Shown here one piece after another: positions 54,301 to 61,602 of a stretch of DNA of 64,000 nucleotides. Made by a program: the position numbers and the translations under genes. A model generated the notes under the pieces. It was not told the origin of the DNA, did not search any database, and saw only the letters and a list, made by a program, of their open reading frames with translations. Each line of letters opens with the position of its first letter. Position 1 is the stretch's first letter. Source of the DNA: Streptomyces prunicolor NBRC 13075. GTDB taxonomy: Bacteria > Actinomycetota > Actinomycetes > Streptomycetales > Streptomycetaceae. Location: contig NZ_BARF01000005.1 in assembly GCF_000367365.1 (NCBI RefSeq), positions 43,350 to 107,349 on the forward strand, read 5' to 3'.

Positions 54301-56284
54301 CGGCCTTCTCGGCGGCCTTCTTGCGGAACTCGGCCTTCACCTGCGCGGCCTGTGCCAGCGCCCGCTGGGTGATGGTCGCGCTGTCCGCGACGGCGGCGCG
54401 GGTGGCCGCCTCGGCGGTCGTGCCGGCCTTCACCATCGCGTCCAGCGCGGCGACCGCGCCCTTGGTGACCTGCGCCTTCTGCTGACCGACCAGCAGTCCG
54501 CGGCCCCGGGGCGCGCCGTTCGTGTCCGCGACGGTGTACGCGGCCTGCTCGGCGGTGTCCGAGGCGGTGGCCGCCTTCTGCGCGGCGGTGAGCTGGGCCT
54601 TGATGTCGGCGAGCTTGTTGGCCGCCGCCGCGCGGGCCTTGGCGAGGCTGGTCGTGGCCTTGAGGAACTGGGCCGTCGGCGGCACGGTCCCGGTGTGGCC
54701 GGACGGCGTCACGTCGTACTGCTGGGGACCGCCGCTGGTGCAGTCCCACAGCCGGCTGTCCTGGCCCACGGTGTACGCGGCCAGGTCGACGCACTTGCCG
54801 GTGCCGGTGCTCTTCAGGGCCGAGGTGGCCCGGAGGTTGAACTCCCAGGTCTGCGCGGGCGAGCCGTTGCAGGTGAACTGGCGGATCTTCGTGCCGTTGG
54901 CCGGGTTGTTGCCCGCGACGTCCAGGCACCTCAGGGAGTTGAGGTTGCGCAGGTGCACGCCCTTGTCGTCGCCGTAGATCTCCCACTTCTGCGCGGCCGC
55001 GGTGGAGCACGTGTTCAGTTGGACCGCGGCGCCGTCGGTCTTGGCGGCGTCCTGGACCTCCAGACACTTGCCGGCGGCCGCGTGCACCTTGATGGCGGTC
55101 GGCGCGTCGCCGACCCAGCCGACCCCGCCGTCGGACCAGTAGTCCTGCCAGCGGGTGATGCGGTCGGCGGCCCAGGACTGGCCCAGCAGATCGCCGAGCG
55201 ACTTGGACGCGGCGGCGAGGGCCTCCACGACCGTCTTGTTCGCGTTCAGGATCTGGTTGCGCTGGGTCGCCTGCGAGGCGATCTCCTGCTGCCACTCGGC
55301 GGCGGCGGTGGCACCGGCGGCGCTCAACACCCCGTTCGGGTCGAGCGGATCACGCCACGCACAGGTGGCGAACCTGGTCTTCAGATTCTCTACGGCGATC
55401 CGGTACTCGGCGCTGTCCGGTTCGGGCGCGGTGCGCGGGAAGCCGCCGGACTCCAGGAAGATCCGGGCGTCGTCGGCGTCCGTGTGCTGCCCCGGGCCGC
55501 CGTGCATCCAGCGGAACGCGTCCCGTTCGGCGAGGGCGCGTTTCCACTCACCGCCCGGCAGGCCGGGGTCGGGGTCGGCGGTGTAGCGCGGGGTCCCCAG
55601 GGCGTCGACGGCCTTGAGCGTCGTCGCGTCGACGGGGGGCGTGGAGTCCTCGTAGAAGTCGTCCTCGCGCTGCCAGAAGCGGTCGGAGATCCACTGGGTC
55701 AGGCCGGTCTGGCCGTAGAAGCTCTGCTGGCCGTCATTGCTGGTGCCGGGCGGCCAGTGGAAGCCGGTCTCGGTGAAGCCGGCCGGGGTGTTCAGTCCGG
55801 TGACGGGTGTCTTCCAGGCGTCGCGCAGGGCGTTGATCGCGTCGAGTTCCGCTGCCGACTGGTCACGGTCCTTCTGATACGCCGTCGACAGCGGCGTCTG
55901 CTCCCAGTGGGCGCGGTCGGCCAGGGTGTGCAGGGTGTCCTGCGGCTGGTTGAGGGCGTTCTGCGCGGTCGTGGCCATGTTGGTGCCGCCGAGCCGCAGG
56001 ACGTCGGTCATCAGGCACTGGTCCTGCCGCAGTTGCTCGGCGGCGGTGTCGTCGTTCCAGGGATAGCTGTCACTCGCGGGGGTGGCGTCCTGCCGGTCGG
56101 CGGGCGGGACCTGGCCCGAGCCGACGGCTATGCTGGCGAGGAGTGCGGTGGCGAGGACGGGTGGGAGGAGCCGGGTGAGGGCAGTGGGGAATCGTTTCGA
56201 CTCCAGTGCTCTCGGTGTTCTCGGTTTTCTCGGTGCTTTTGGTGCTTTTGGTGTTCTCGGCGGTCGGCCGCGTCTGAGGCGCAT
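51326..56284 (-). CDS. Secreted polymorphic toxin: ricin-type lectin, Ala-rich helices, HINT, C-terminal toxin
   Basis: The 1652-residue protein starts at ATG 56284 with AGGGGA upstream. It has a basic, Pro-rich N-terminus and signal helix ('LLPPVLATALLASIAVGSG', about 39-57). A ricin-B-like lectin lies at about 395-530 ('GKCLEVQDAAKTDGAAVQL', 'SLRCLDVAGNNPANGTKIRQ'), and a very Ala/Glu/Lys-rich coiled-coil at about 535-1175. A HINT self-cleaving domain at about 1383-1525 starts with Cys ('CMKDSFPAGTRVLLAG') and ends 'VLVHN'. A variable C-terminal domain of about 125 residues follows ('GGEMFNAALDHFGDKVKGVQ'). This is a typical contact or secreted toxin delivery plan; the toxin activity is not recognised. 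Confidence 0.9.
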   Translation of the reverse strand: MRLRRGRPPRTPKAPKAPRKPRTPRALESKRFPTALTRLLPPVLATALLASIAVGSGQVPPADRQDATPASDSYPWNDDTAAEQLRQDQCLMTDVLRLGGTNMATTAQNALNQPQDTLHTLADRAHWEQTPLSTAYQKDRDQSAAELDAINALRDAWKTPVTGLNTPAGFTETGFHWPPGTSNDGQQSFYGQTGLTQWISDRFWQREDDFYEDSTPPVDATTLKAVDALGTPRYTADPDPGLPGGEWKRALAERDAFRWMHGGPGQHTDADDARIFLESGGFPRTAPEPDSAEYRIAVENLKTRFATCAWRDPLDPNGVLSAAGATAAAEWQQEIASQATQRNQILNANKTVVEALAAASKSLGDLLGQSWAADRITRWQDYWSDGGVGWVGDAPTAIKVHAAAGKCLEVQDAAKTDGAAVQLNTCSTAAAQKWEIYGDDKGVHLRNLNSLRCLDVAGNNPANGTKIRQFTCNGSPAQTWEFNLRATSALKSTGTGKCVDLAAYTVGQDSRLWDCTSGGPQQYDVTPSGHTGTVPPTAQFLKATTSLAKARAAAANKLADIKAQLTAAQKAATASDTAEQAAYTVADTNGAPRGRGLLVGQQKAQVTKGAVAALDAMVKAGTTAEAATRAAVADSATITQRALAQAAQVKAEFRKKAAEKAELQAKAAADAAKIHRDNAKKDKETAEAKLTVALGAEGDAKAAAADAHAKRLAAESEEATAKAEKETAEAKQAEANQHKQTAQAEATKAKDAKDKAETAEQTAQSRRDDAVGARDKAKDKRDDAWEAEQKADAARAKADAKGAYADSLDAGDAADAARSAANEADTQAGKAETAATNARTAANAATRAAADADAAATRAEAAAKRARADSDAAQAAKLKADAAVRTATAAVADAIKAAAHAAEEAKTAVQLADQAEELAKTARTNANAALKEAANARVAAAKAAGFAHVTAQAAVDATTSAEQVAAPANDAIQLGSPYLTTDSAAGLVVLSGQSSKTIAEQQQAVAAAHARNASEEAAAAQAIADQATGDAKAALQHAANAAGYAKTARGYAQEALGYAADAADAAAKAAQSLTRTVEYDRQATEDAAAADAAAGRAEGYATSARSAADQAALDATAARAAATEAEQAATAARAAADRADTAATEAEQAAKDADKYATEAQEAADRAERQDKAGQLETGTVFDEVGGSIGNMFYVVDHIEKTRDPEVSKKTAGCDGWIDKLFYNGDCTVTTKIYFKAVLDLYLCTAQDLDLERYRCPSGATKYLGEHRTKELTREVTHTITIAEYQRGVDPVDILFGSWIKCAQKIAPGGANGSLGGCAWAAVDVASLFAGKILRPIADAVKAVDAAARTGIGFTDAWNALRALGLSEDAAAGIAKAGFQQLRALCMKDSFPAGTRVLLAGGTSKAIDAIGVGDEVLATDPNAGTTRSAPVTATFSHPANQLLQLTLADGGQIRTTPGHRMYVPGRGWTKASDLHAGDPLRTPAGATDDLIGVRPVNAPQRVWDLSVADLHTFYVLAGRTPVLVHNVNCPSYVDVYPNGLGIIADIDKDGLVSFVIKANKETPKGGEMFNAALDHFGDKVKGVQAYWQDGGELSDNLNSFNAAVRGGASLEDAALNSTFTGKMSNRAGFSKVEFIELRGMHGNYTNVGVIFR

Positions 56285-56730
56285 GCGTGTATCCCCTGTC
56301 GGGGGGAAGGCGGCGCGCGGCCACTGCGGTGAGCGCGCATGCGGCAGTGCGGCATGGCGACGTGTCCCCCCGTGGCGCGGCGACACGTGTTCCCCCGGTC
56401 GCTGATCACTGGCTTGAACTGAACGCTTATGGCCTGGTCAAGAGCCGGTCAAGCGCGCGCCACTTTAGGCAGGTGGTGAGTGTTCCGAGCAAGGGCTTTG
56501 AGTGCCGCTCGGACCGGATGGCGCGAAGTGGCCCACGGCCGGCGGCCGACGTCACGACCCGCGGAACCGTGCCGTCCCTAGGGGAATCCTGTGCCGCACT
56601 TGTGTTCGACCTGTGGGGATGACAGGGATGCGGCGCGCAGACTTGGCCGGTTCTCGACCATGGCCGGAATTTCCGAAATCGGGCACGAAGTGCCGTGTTC
56701 GGACGGGCTTCGCAGCCTAGGCTGCGGCGC
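56285..56730. other. Divergent region between toxin and glmS
   Basis: These 446 bases carry promoters for two divergent genes. On the minus strand, TTGACC at 56452-56447 is followed after 17 bases by TAAGCG, a weak toxin promoter candidate. TAGGCT at 56718-56723 is a glmS -10 candidate. Short repeated strings occur (CGACACGTG, GGTCAAG twice). No gene supported. Confidence 0.5.
56718..56723 (+). promoter_or_regulatory. Candidate glmS -10 box, implying a leaderless transcript
   Basis: TAGGCT ends seven bases before the glmS ATG, and no purine-rich ribosome site lies between. Transcription would start at or next to the A of the ATG. The -35 region is poor. Confidence 0.4.
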
Positions 56731-58578
56731 ATGTGCGGAATCGTGGGATACGTGGGGTCGCAGTCGGCGCTCGATGTGGTGATGGCCGGACTGAAGCGGC
56801 TGGAGTACCGGGGTTACGACTCGTCGGGCGTCGCCGTGCTCGCGGACGGCGGGCTGGCGGCGGCCAAGAAGGCCGGGAAACTCGTCAATCTGGAGAAGGA
56901 ACTGGTCGACCACCCGCTGCCGGCGGGCTCGACGGGCATCGGGCACACCCGCTGGGCCACACACGGCGGCCCGACGGACGCGAACGCCCACCCGCACCTC
57001 GACAACGCGGGGCGCGTGGCGGTCGTCCACAACGGCATCATCGAGAACTTCGCCTGTCTGCGGGCCGAGTTGACCGAGCGCGGGCACGATCTCGCCTCCG
57101 ACACGGACACCGAGGTGGTCGCGCATCTGCTGGCCGAGGAGTTCTCGGCGTGCGCGGACCTGGCGGAGGCGATGCGGCAGGTGTGCCGGCGTCTTGAGGG
57201 CGCGTTCACGCTGGTCGCGGTGCACGCGGACGAGCCGGATGTGGTCGTGGGCGCGCGTCGTAATTCGCCGCTCGTGGTCGGGGTGGGGGAAGGAGAGGCC
57301 TTCCTCGCCTCCGACGTGGCCGCGTTCATCGCCCACACGCGCTCCGCGATCGAACTGGGCCAGGACCAGGTCGTCGAGCTGCGCCGCGACGGCGTGACGG
57401 TCACCGGTTTCGACGGCGCCCCGGCCGAGGTCCGCTCGTACCACGTCGACTGGGACGCCTCCGCCGCGGAGAAGGGCGGCTACGACTACTTCATGCTCAA
57501 GGAGATCGCCGAGCAGCCGAAGGCGGTCGCCGACACGCTGCTGGGCCGCATCGACGCGGCCGGCCTGCTGTCTCTGGACGAAGTCCGCATCCCCGTCCAT
57601 GAGTTGAGGGAGATCGACAAGGTCGTCATCGTCGCGTGCGGTACGGCCTTCCACGCCGGGCTGATCGCCAAGTACGCCATCGAGCACTGGACGCGGATTC
57701 CGTGCGAGGTGGAACTGGCCAGCGAGTTCCGGTACCGGGATCCGATCCTCGGCGCGCGGTCTCTGGTCATCGCCATCTCCCAGTCCGGCGAGACGATGGA
57801 CACGCTGATGGCGCTACGGCATGCGAGGGAGCAGGGCTCGAAGGTGCTGGCCATCTGCAACACCAACGGGTCGACGATTCCCCGTGAGTCGGACGCGGTG
57901 CTGTACACGCACGCCGGGCCGGAGGTCGCCGTGGCGTCGACGAAGGCGTTTCTGACGCAGCTGGTGGCGTGTTATCTGGTCGCGCTGTATCTCGGTCAGG
58001 TGCGGGGCACGAAGTGGGGGGACGAGATCCAGGCCGTCATCCGGGACCTTTCGCAGATCTCCGGTGAGGTCGAGCGGGTGCTGGAAACGATGGAGCCGGT
58101 ACGGGAGTTGGCGCGGTCGGTGGCGTCGAAGAACACCGTGCTGTTCCTGGGCCGGCATGTCGGTTATCCCGTCGCTCTCGAAGGCGCCCTGAAACTCAAG
58201 GAGTTGGCGTACATGCACGCCGAGGGCTTCGCGGCGGGGGAGTTGAAGCACGGGCCGATCGCGCTGATCGAGGAGGGGATGCCGGTGGTGGTGGTCGTGC
58301 CGTCGCCGCGTGGGCGTTCCGTACTCCACGACAAGATCGTGTCCAACATCCAGGAGATCCGGGCGCGCGGTGCGATGACCATCGTGATCGCGGAGGAGGG
58401 GGACGAGACGGTCGTCCCGTACGCCGACCACCTGATCCGGATCCCGGCCACGCCTACGTTGCTGCAGCCGCTGGTGGCGACCGTGCCGTTGCAGGTGTTC
58501 GCTTGTGAGTTGGCTACGGCTCGGGGGAATGAGGTTGATCAGCCTCGGAACCTGGCGAAGTCGGTGACGGTGGAGTGA
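56731..58578 (+). CDS. glmS: Glutamine-fructose-6-phosphate aminotransferase
   Basis: The 615-residue enzyme makes glucosamine-6-phosphate from fructose-6-phosphate and glutamine. It starts at ATG 56731 so that Cys2 (MCGIVGYVG) is exposed as the glutaminase nucleophile. 'IGHTRWATHGGPTDANAHPH' is typical of the glutaminase domain. Two SIS domains follow ('ISQSGETMDTLMALRHAREQ' and later), ending 'QPRNLAKSVTVE'. The 3' end overlaps the convergent DUF397 gene by 40 bp. It feeds GlmM. Confidence 0.97.
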   Translation: MCGIVGYVGSQSALDVVMAGLKRLEYRGYDSSGVAVLADGGLAAAKKAGKLVNLEKELVDHPLPAGSTGIGHTRWATHGGPTDANAHPHLDNAGRVAVVHNGIIENFACLRAELTERGHDLASDTDTEVVAHLLAEEFSACADLAEAMRQVCRRLEGAFTLVAVHADEPDVVVGARRNSPLVVGVGEGEAFLASDVAAFIAHTRSAIELGQDQVVELRRDGVTVTGFDGAPAEVRSYHVDWDASAAEKGGYDYFMLKEIAEQPKAVADTLLGRIDAAGLLSLDEVRIPVHELREIDKVVIVACGTAFHAGLIAKYAIEHWTRIPCEVELASEFRYRDPILGARSLVIAISQSGETMDTLMALRHAREQGSKVLAICNTNGSTIPRESDAVLYTHAGPEVAVASTKAFLTQLVACYLVALYLGQVRGTKWGDEIQAVIRDLSQISGEVERVLETMEPVRELARSVASKNTVLFLGRHVGYPVALEGALKLKELAYMHAEGFAAGELKHGPIALIEEGMPVVVVVPSPRGRSVLHDKIVSNIQEIRARGAMTIVIAEEGDETVVPYADHLIRIPATPTLLQPLVATVPLQVFACELATARGNEVDQPRNLAKSVTVE

Positions 58579-58946
58579 GCGGAGTGAGTTGGCTTCAGGG
58601 CCGCGATGAAGGGGGTGAAGGCTCCGGTCGGGAACGTGAGGGTGGCTCTGGCCGGGGTCTTTGAGTCGCGGATGGCTGTGTGGGTGGGGGAGTTCGCGAT
58701 CTCCACGCAGTCGTTGCCGTCGCCGCCGTCGGAGTAGGACGACTTCCGCCAGTTGCCGGGGGTGTCCTTCAAGGAGTCGATGAAGGTGACGAAAGCGCCG
58801 GTCTGAATGGCGAGGACGGCTCTGGCCGGGGCCTTGGAGTCGCGAACGGCTATGTGGGCGAGCGTCGTTGCGACCTCCACGCACTCATTGCCGTCGCCGG
58901 GGCCCGAGTAGGAGGACTTCCGCCAGTTGTCCATGGGGTGCCTCAC
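58539..58946 (-). CDS. Tandem DUF397 protein
   Basis: The 135-residue protein contains two DUF397 units: 'NWRKSSYSGPGDGNECVEVA' through 'FVTFIDSLKD', and 'NWRKSSYSDGGDGNDCVEIA' through 'FTPFIAALKP'. DUF397 proteins are small Streptomyces developmental partners of XRE regulators. GTG 58946 overlaps the regulator stop (GTGA); ATG 58934 with GAGG six bases upstream is an alternative. The last 12 codons run antisense to the end of glmS. Confidence 0.85.
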   Translation of the reverse strand: MRHPMDNWRKSSYSGPGDGNECVEVATTLAHIAVRDSKAPARAVLAIQTGAFVTFIDSLKDTPGNWRKSSYSDGGDGNDCVEIANSPTHTAIRDSKTPARATLTFPTGAFTPFIAALKPTHSAHSTVTDFARFRG

Positions 58947-59779
58947 AGCTCCTGAGTCAGCTTGCGGATGAAATCACGCGACCGTTCGGGTTCGAGTGAC
59001 GCGATCTCTACCTTACGGAAGGCCGTTCGGTAAGTGTCGAGCTGAGCCTCGGAGTCGATGAGGACTGAGCCATGGGGCGCGTCACGCACGACTGTGTCCA
59101 GCTTGGATACGGGACCACCTACGTACGTCATCGTGCTTGCGGCGCTGGCAAAGTCGTCCACGTCAAAGGGGATGACGCGCAGGGTGATGTGGTCCGCTTC
59201 GGAAAGCTCAAGGAGCTGGGCGAGTTGTGCCTGCGAGGTGGCGCGGTTGCTGACCCTGATCCGTAGGGCCGCCTCATGGAGCACCACCTCGTACGGGACG
59301 TTGGTCTTTTGTCGTGTCATCCGGTGCTGGATGCGCAACTCCACTTCCTCATTGGTGAGTTCGGGAAGTCTGGAGGAGAACACCGCACGTGTGTAGTCCT
59401 CCGTCTGCAACAGCCCCGGCACGTACAGGATGGCCACGTGGCGTTGGAATCGGGCGTGGTGCTCCAGCTCGGACAGGTCGAGGAACGGCGTCGGCAACAA
59501 ACCCCGGTACTCCTCCCACCACCCCCGCGTCCGATCCGTGGCCATCGCCACCAGCGCGTCGATGAACTCCTCGTCCGTGCAGGCGTAGTGGGACGCCAGG
59601 CGGCGAAGTCGCTGTTCGCTCACGCCTGTCAGCCCGGATTCGATGTGGCTGATCTGGACGCGACCGGTACCGAGCAGGGACGCAGCGTCGACGGCGGTGA
59701 GTCCCGCTGCCTCGCGGAGTCTGCGCAACTCGATCCCCAGGCGCATCTGACGTGCCGTTGGTTCGCGCCTCAGGACCAT
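58943..59779 (-). CDS. XRE-family regulator (WhiJ-like) with DUF5753-type domain
   Basis: The 278-residue protein has an N-terminal helix-turn-helix ('LRRLREAAGLTAVDAASLLG', 'RVQISHIESGLTGVSEQRLR') and a roughly 180-residue C-terminal domain ('ILYVPGLLQTEDYTRAVFSS', 'VLIDSEAQLDTYRTAFRKVE') found in WhiJ-type regulators. It starts at ATG 59779 with GGAGGAG about six bases upstream. It is coupled to the DUF397 gene and divergent from an anti-sigma-like ATPase gene, a known actinomycete trio. The target is probably its own region. Confidence 0.9.
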   Translation of the reverse strand: MVLRREPTARQMRLGIELRRLREAAGLTAVDAASLLGTGRVQISHIESGLTGVSEQRLRRLASHYACTDEEFIDALVAMATDRTRGWWEEYRGLLPTPFLDLSELEHHARFQRHVAILYVPGLLQTEDYTRAVFSSRLPELTNEEVELRIQHRMTRQKTNVPYEVVLHEAALRIRVSNRATSQAQLAQLLELSEADHITLRVIPFDVDDFASAASTMTYVGGPVSKLDTVVRDAPHGSVLIDSEAQLDTYRTAFRKVEIASLEPERSRDFIRKLTQEL

Positions 59780-59966
59780 CGGTTGCTCCTCCTCGTTTGG
59801 GGGCAGATTACGCGATCGGCTTGCTTGGGATGACAGGTTATCCCTACCGTTGGTGAGGCAACGCACACGCTGCGGAAGTGCACCACTCCGTCCCGCCATG
59901 ACGGCAGTGGCAGAGCCACCGCACGAAATCTGCCTGAACTCCCCTACACCTCAACGGAGTTGACCC

Positions 59967-60389
59967 ATGCCCGAAACCCAAGAACCCCCCGCCCCCTGGG
60001 AGTACTCCCTCTACGTCCCCAACGACCCCCGCGCCGTCACCGTCAGCCGCCGTACCCTCCGACTGATCCTCACCGTCCACGGACTCATCCGCCTCGTCGA
60101 CACCGCCGAACTCGTCGCCGCCGAGCTGGTCTCCAACGCCGTACGGCATACCGAGGGTCCGGTCGCGTTGCGTGTGGGGTGGGCGGGCGGGGTGCTCAAG
60201 ATCGGGGCCTGGGACGCCGATCCTCGGCCGCCCGAGCCGCCGGGGACGTTCGATGAGCTGCTCGACGGGCAGGAAGAGGGGCGCGGGTTGGCCCTTGTCA
60301 GGGCCTGTGCCGCCCAGTGGGGATGGCAGCCCCTCGCCCGGAACGGCAATCGGGGCAAGTACGTCTGGTGCGAACTCGACGCGGCTTAA
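59967..60389 (+). CDS. ATP-binding regulatory protein (anti-sigma-like HATPase)
   Basis: The 140-residue protein has a GHKL-type ATPase fold: N-box 'AELVAAELVSNAVRHTEG', G1 'LKIGAWDADPRPPE' and G2 'GRGLALVRACAAQWGW'. Such short proteins resemble SpoIIAB/RsbW and usually accompany XRE/DUF397 genes. It starts at ATG 59967 with GGAG upstream. Kinase activity or a sigma partner is not shown here. Confidence 0.88.
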   Translation: MPETQEPPAPWEYSLYVPNDPRAVTVSRRTLRLILTVHGLIRLVDTAELVAAELVSNAVRHTEGPVALRVGWAGGVLKIGAWDADPRPPEPPGTFDELLDGQEEGRGLALVRACAAQWGWQPLARNGNRGKYVWCELDAA

Positions 60390-60396
60390 GGGGTGT

Positions 60397-60852
60397 TCAG
60401 CCGGATGCCCCGGATACCTCGGATGTCAGCGCATCGGCGAGACTTACTGCCGGGCAGCCCAACATCCCGGTCAGCACGCGACGTTGACGTTGCGTCAGGT
60501 CGCCTACGAAGACCGCCGCGTCGGCGTTCGTCCGCTCGCGGAGTGTCGCCGCCTCGCGAACCTTGCCGTACGTCAGAAGAGTTCGCGAGGAATAGGGCAA
60601 CGCCATCTTCTTGACGCCGCCGGCCGAGACGCCCCGCCGCTGCACGATCCGGCCCACGACCCGCGCACCGCGTTCCTCCAGCGCCCGCGCCGCCGCATCC
60701 ATCAGCGCGGCCCAGTCCCGCTGCTTGCCGGAGAAGTAGCCGACGATCACCACGTCGGCCCCCTCGACCCCAACTACCGAGGCCGGAACCCGGTGTTGGG
60801 CCGCCCCCGCGCGATGAGCGGGTCGCCGGTCGCGCCTTCGAGGCTGATGCAT
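60397..60852 (-). CDS. Stand-alone HflX N-terminal-like protein
   Basis: The 151-residue protein matches the N-terminal nucleotide-binding domain of HflX GTPases ('DWAALMDAAARALEERGARV', 'VVGRIVQRRGVSAGGVKKM', 'YGKVREAATLRERTNADAAV') but ends before any G domain. It starts at ATG 60852. The HflX N-domain binds ATP and ribosomal RNA in other bacteria; a lone copy might modulate ribosomes or be a relict. Family assignment is by pattern and is moderately certain. Confidence 0.6.
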   Translation of the reverse strand: MHQPRRRDRRPAHRAGAAQHRVPASVVGVEGADVVIVGYFSGKQRDWAALMDAAARALEERGARVVGRIVQRRGVSAGGVKKMALPYSSRTLLTYGKVREAATLRERTNADAAVFVGDLTQRQRRVLTGMLGCPAVSLADALTSEVSGASG

Positions 60853-60996
60853 GGCCTTCAGGCTAGTTGCGCTCCGCTGAAAGCGCGCTGAGGGCGTCGT
60901 GAAACCCGGTGCGCGCAGGCTCTGTTCCAGAACGAAGGCGACGCGAGCCCCGACCCGGGGTCGTAACGGTCTGACGAATCCAAGGAGCACATCACC

Positions 60997-61407
60997 ATGG
61001 GCATCAACCTCACCGACCAGGACAGGCTCACCCTCCGTACCGCCGCGTACGGCGCCATCACGCTCATGGCCGCCGCCGGTGCCACCACCGGCTCGCCGCA
61101 CCGGATCGCCACCCAGGGCAGCCTCGCCCTGGCCTCGGCGACCGGGCCGATCGGGTACGTGCTCGCCGAGAACTCCAAGATCCCGAACCTGGACGGGAAG
61201 TCCGTGGCCGAGATCGCCGATCAGGTGCTGCCGGCCCTCACCACCGGCATGAGCCTGCTCAAGAAGCAGGACCCGGCCGAGGCCGACAACTTCCGCGGCA
61301 CCGTCCTCGTCGCCCTCGAAGCGGCCGTCCGCCCCAAGAAGGGCGAGCCCGGCCCCGTCATGCTGGAGATGGTCCGCAAGATCACCGGAGCCCTCGACGC
61401 CGCCTGA
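60997..61407 (+). CDS. Conserved hypothetical protein
   Basis: The 136-residue soluble protein begins MGINLTDQDRLTLRTAAYGA and is mostly helical ('SVAEIADQVLPALTTGMSLL', 'MLEMVRKITGALDAA'). It starts at ATG with AAGGAG eight bases upstream. I recall similar Streptomyces proteins without a function. It stands alone between the HflX-like gene and the LuxR-type gene. Confidence 0.75.
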   Translation: MGINLTDQDRLTLRTAAYGAITLMAAAGATTGSPHRIATQGSLALASATGPIGYVLAENSKIPNLDGKSVAEIADQVLPALTTGMSLLKKQDPAEADNFRGTVLVALEAAVRPKKGEPGPVMLEMVRKITGALDAA

Positions 61408-61411
61408 TCCC

Positions 61412-61456
61412 GAGAAGCACGAGAAGCACGAGAAGCCGGAGAAGCACGAGAAGCGC
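61412..61456. repeat. Five 9-bp tandem repeats
   Basis: Units at 61412, 61421, 61430, 61439 and 61448 read GAGAAGCAC, with variants ending CCG and CGC, directly after the stop of the preceding gene. They may be slippage-derived; no role is evident. Confidence 0.85.
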
Positions 61457-61602
61457 GGGACGCCCCGGAAACCCCCGGATTTCCGGCAGCCGCCCCCGCC
61501 CCGACGATGGCCCGAAACCCCGCCCCGACGACGAACCCGACCTGATGGGATGGGATCGTGCCGAGCGGCATACGACGGGCCGCCGGGGACGGGGGAGCCG
61601 GG

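Noticed and set aside
53174..56332. 1052-codon frame antisense to the polymorphic toxin
   Set aside because: It is a Gly/Leu/Arg low-complexity shadow of the Ala-rich coiled-coil region on the other strand.
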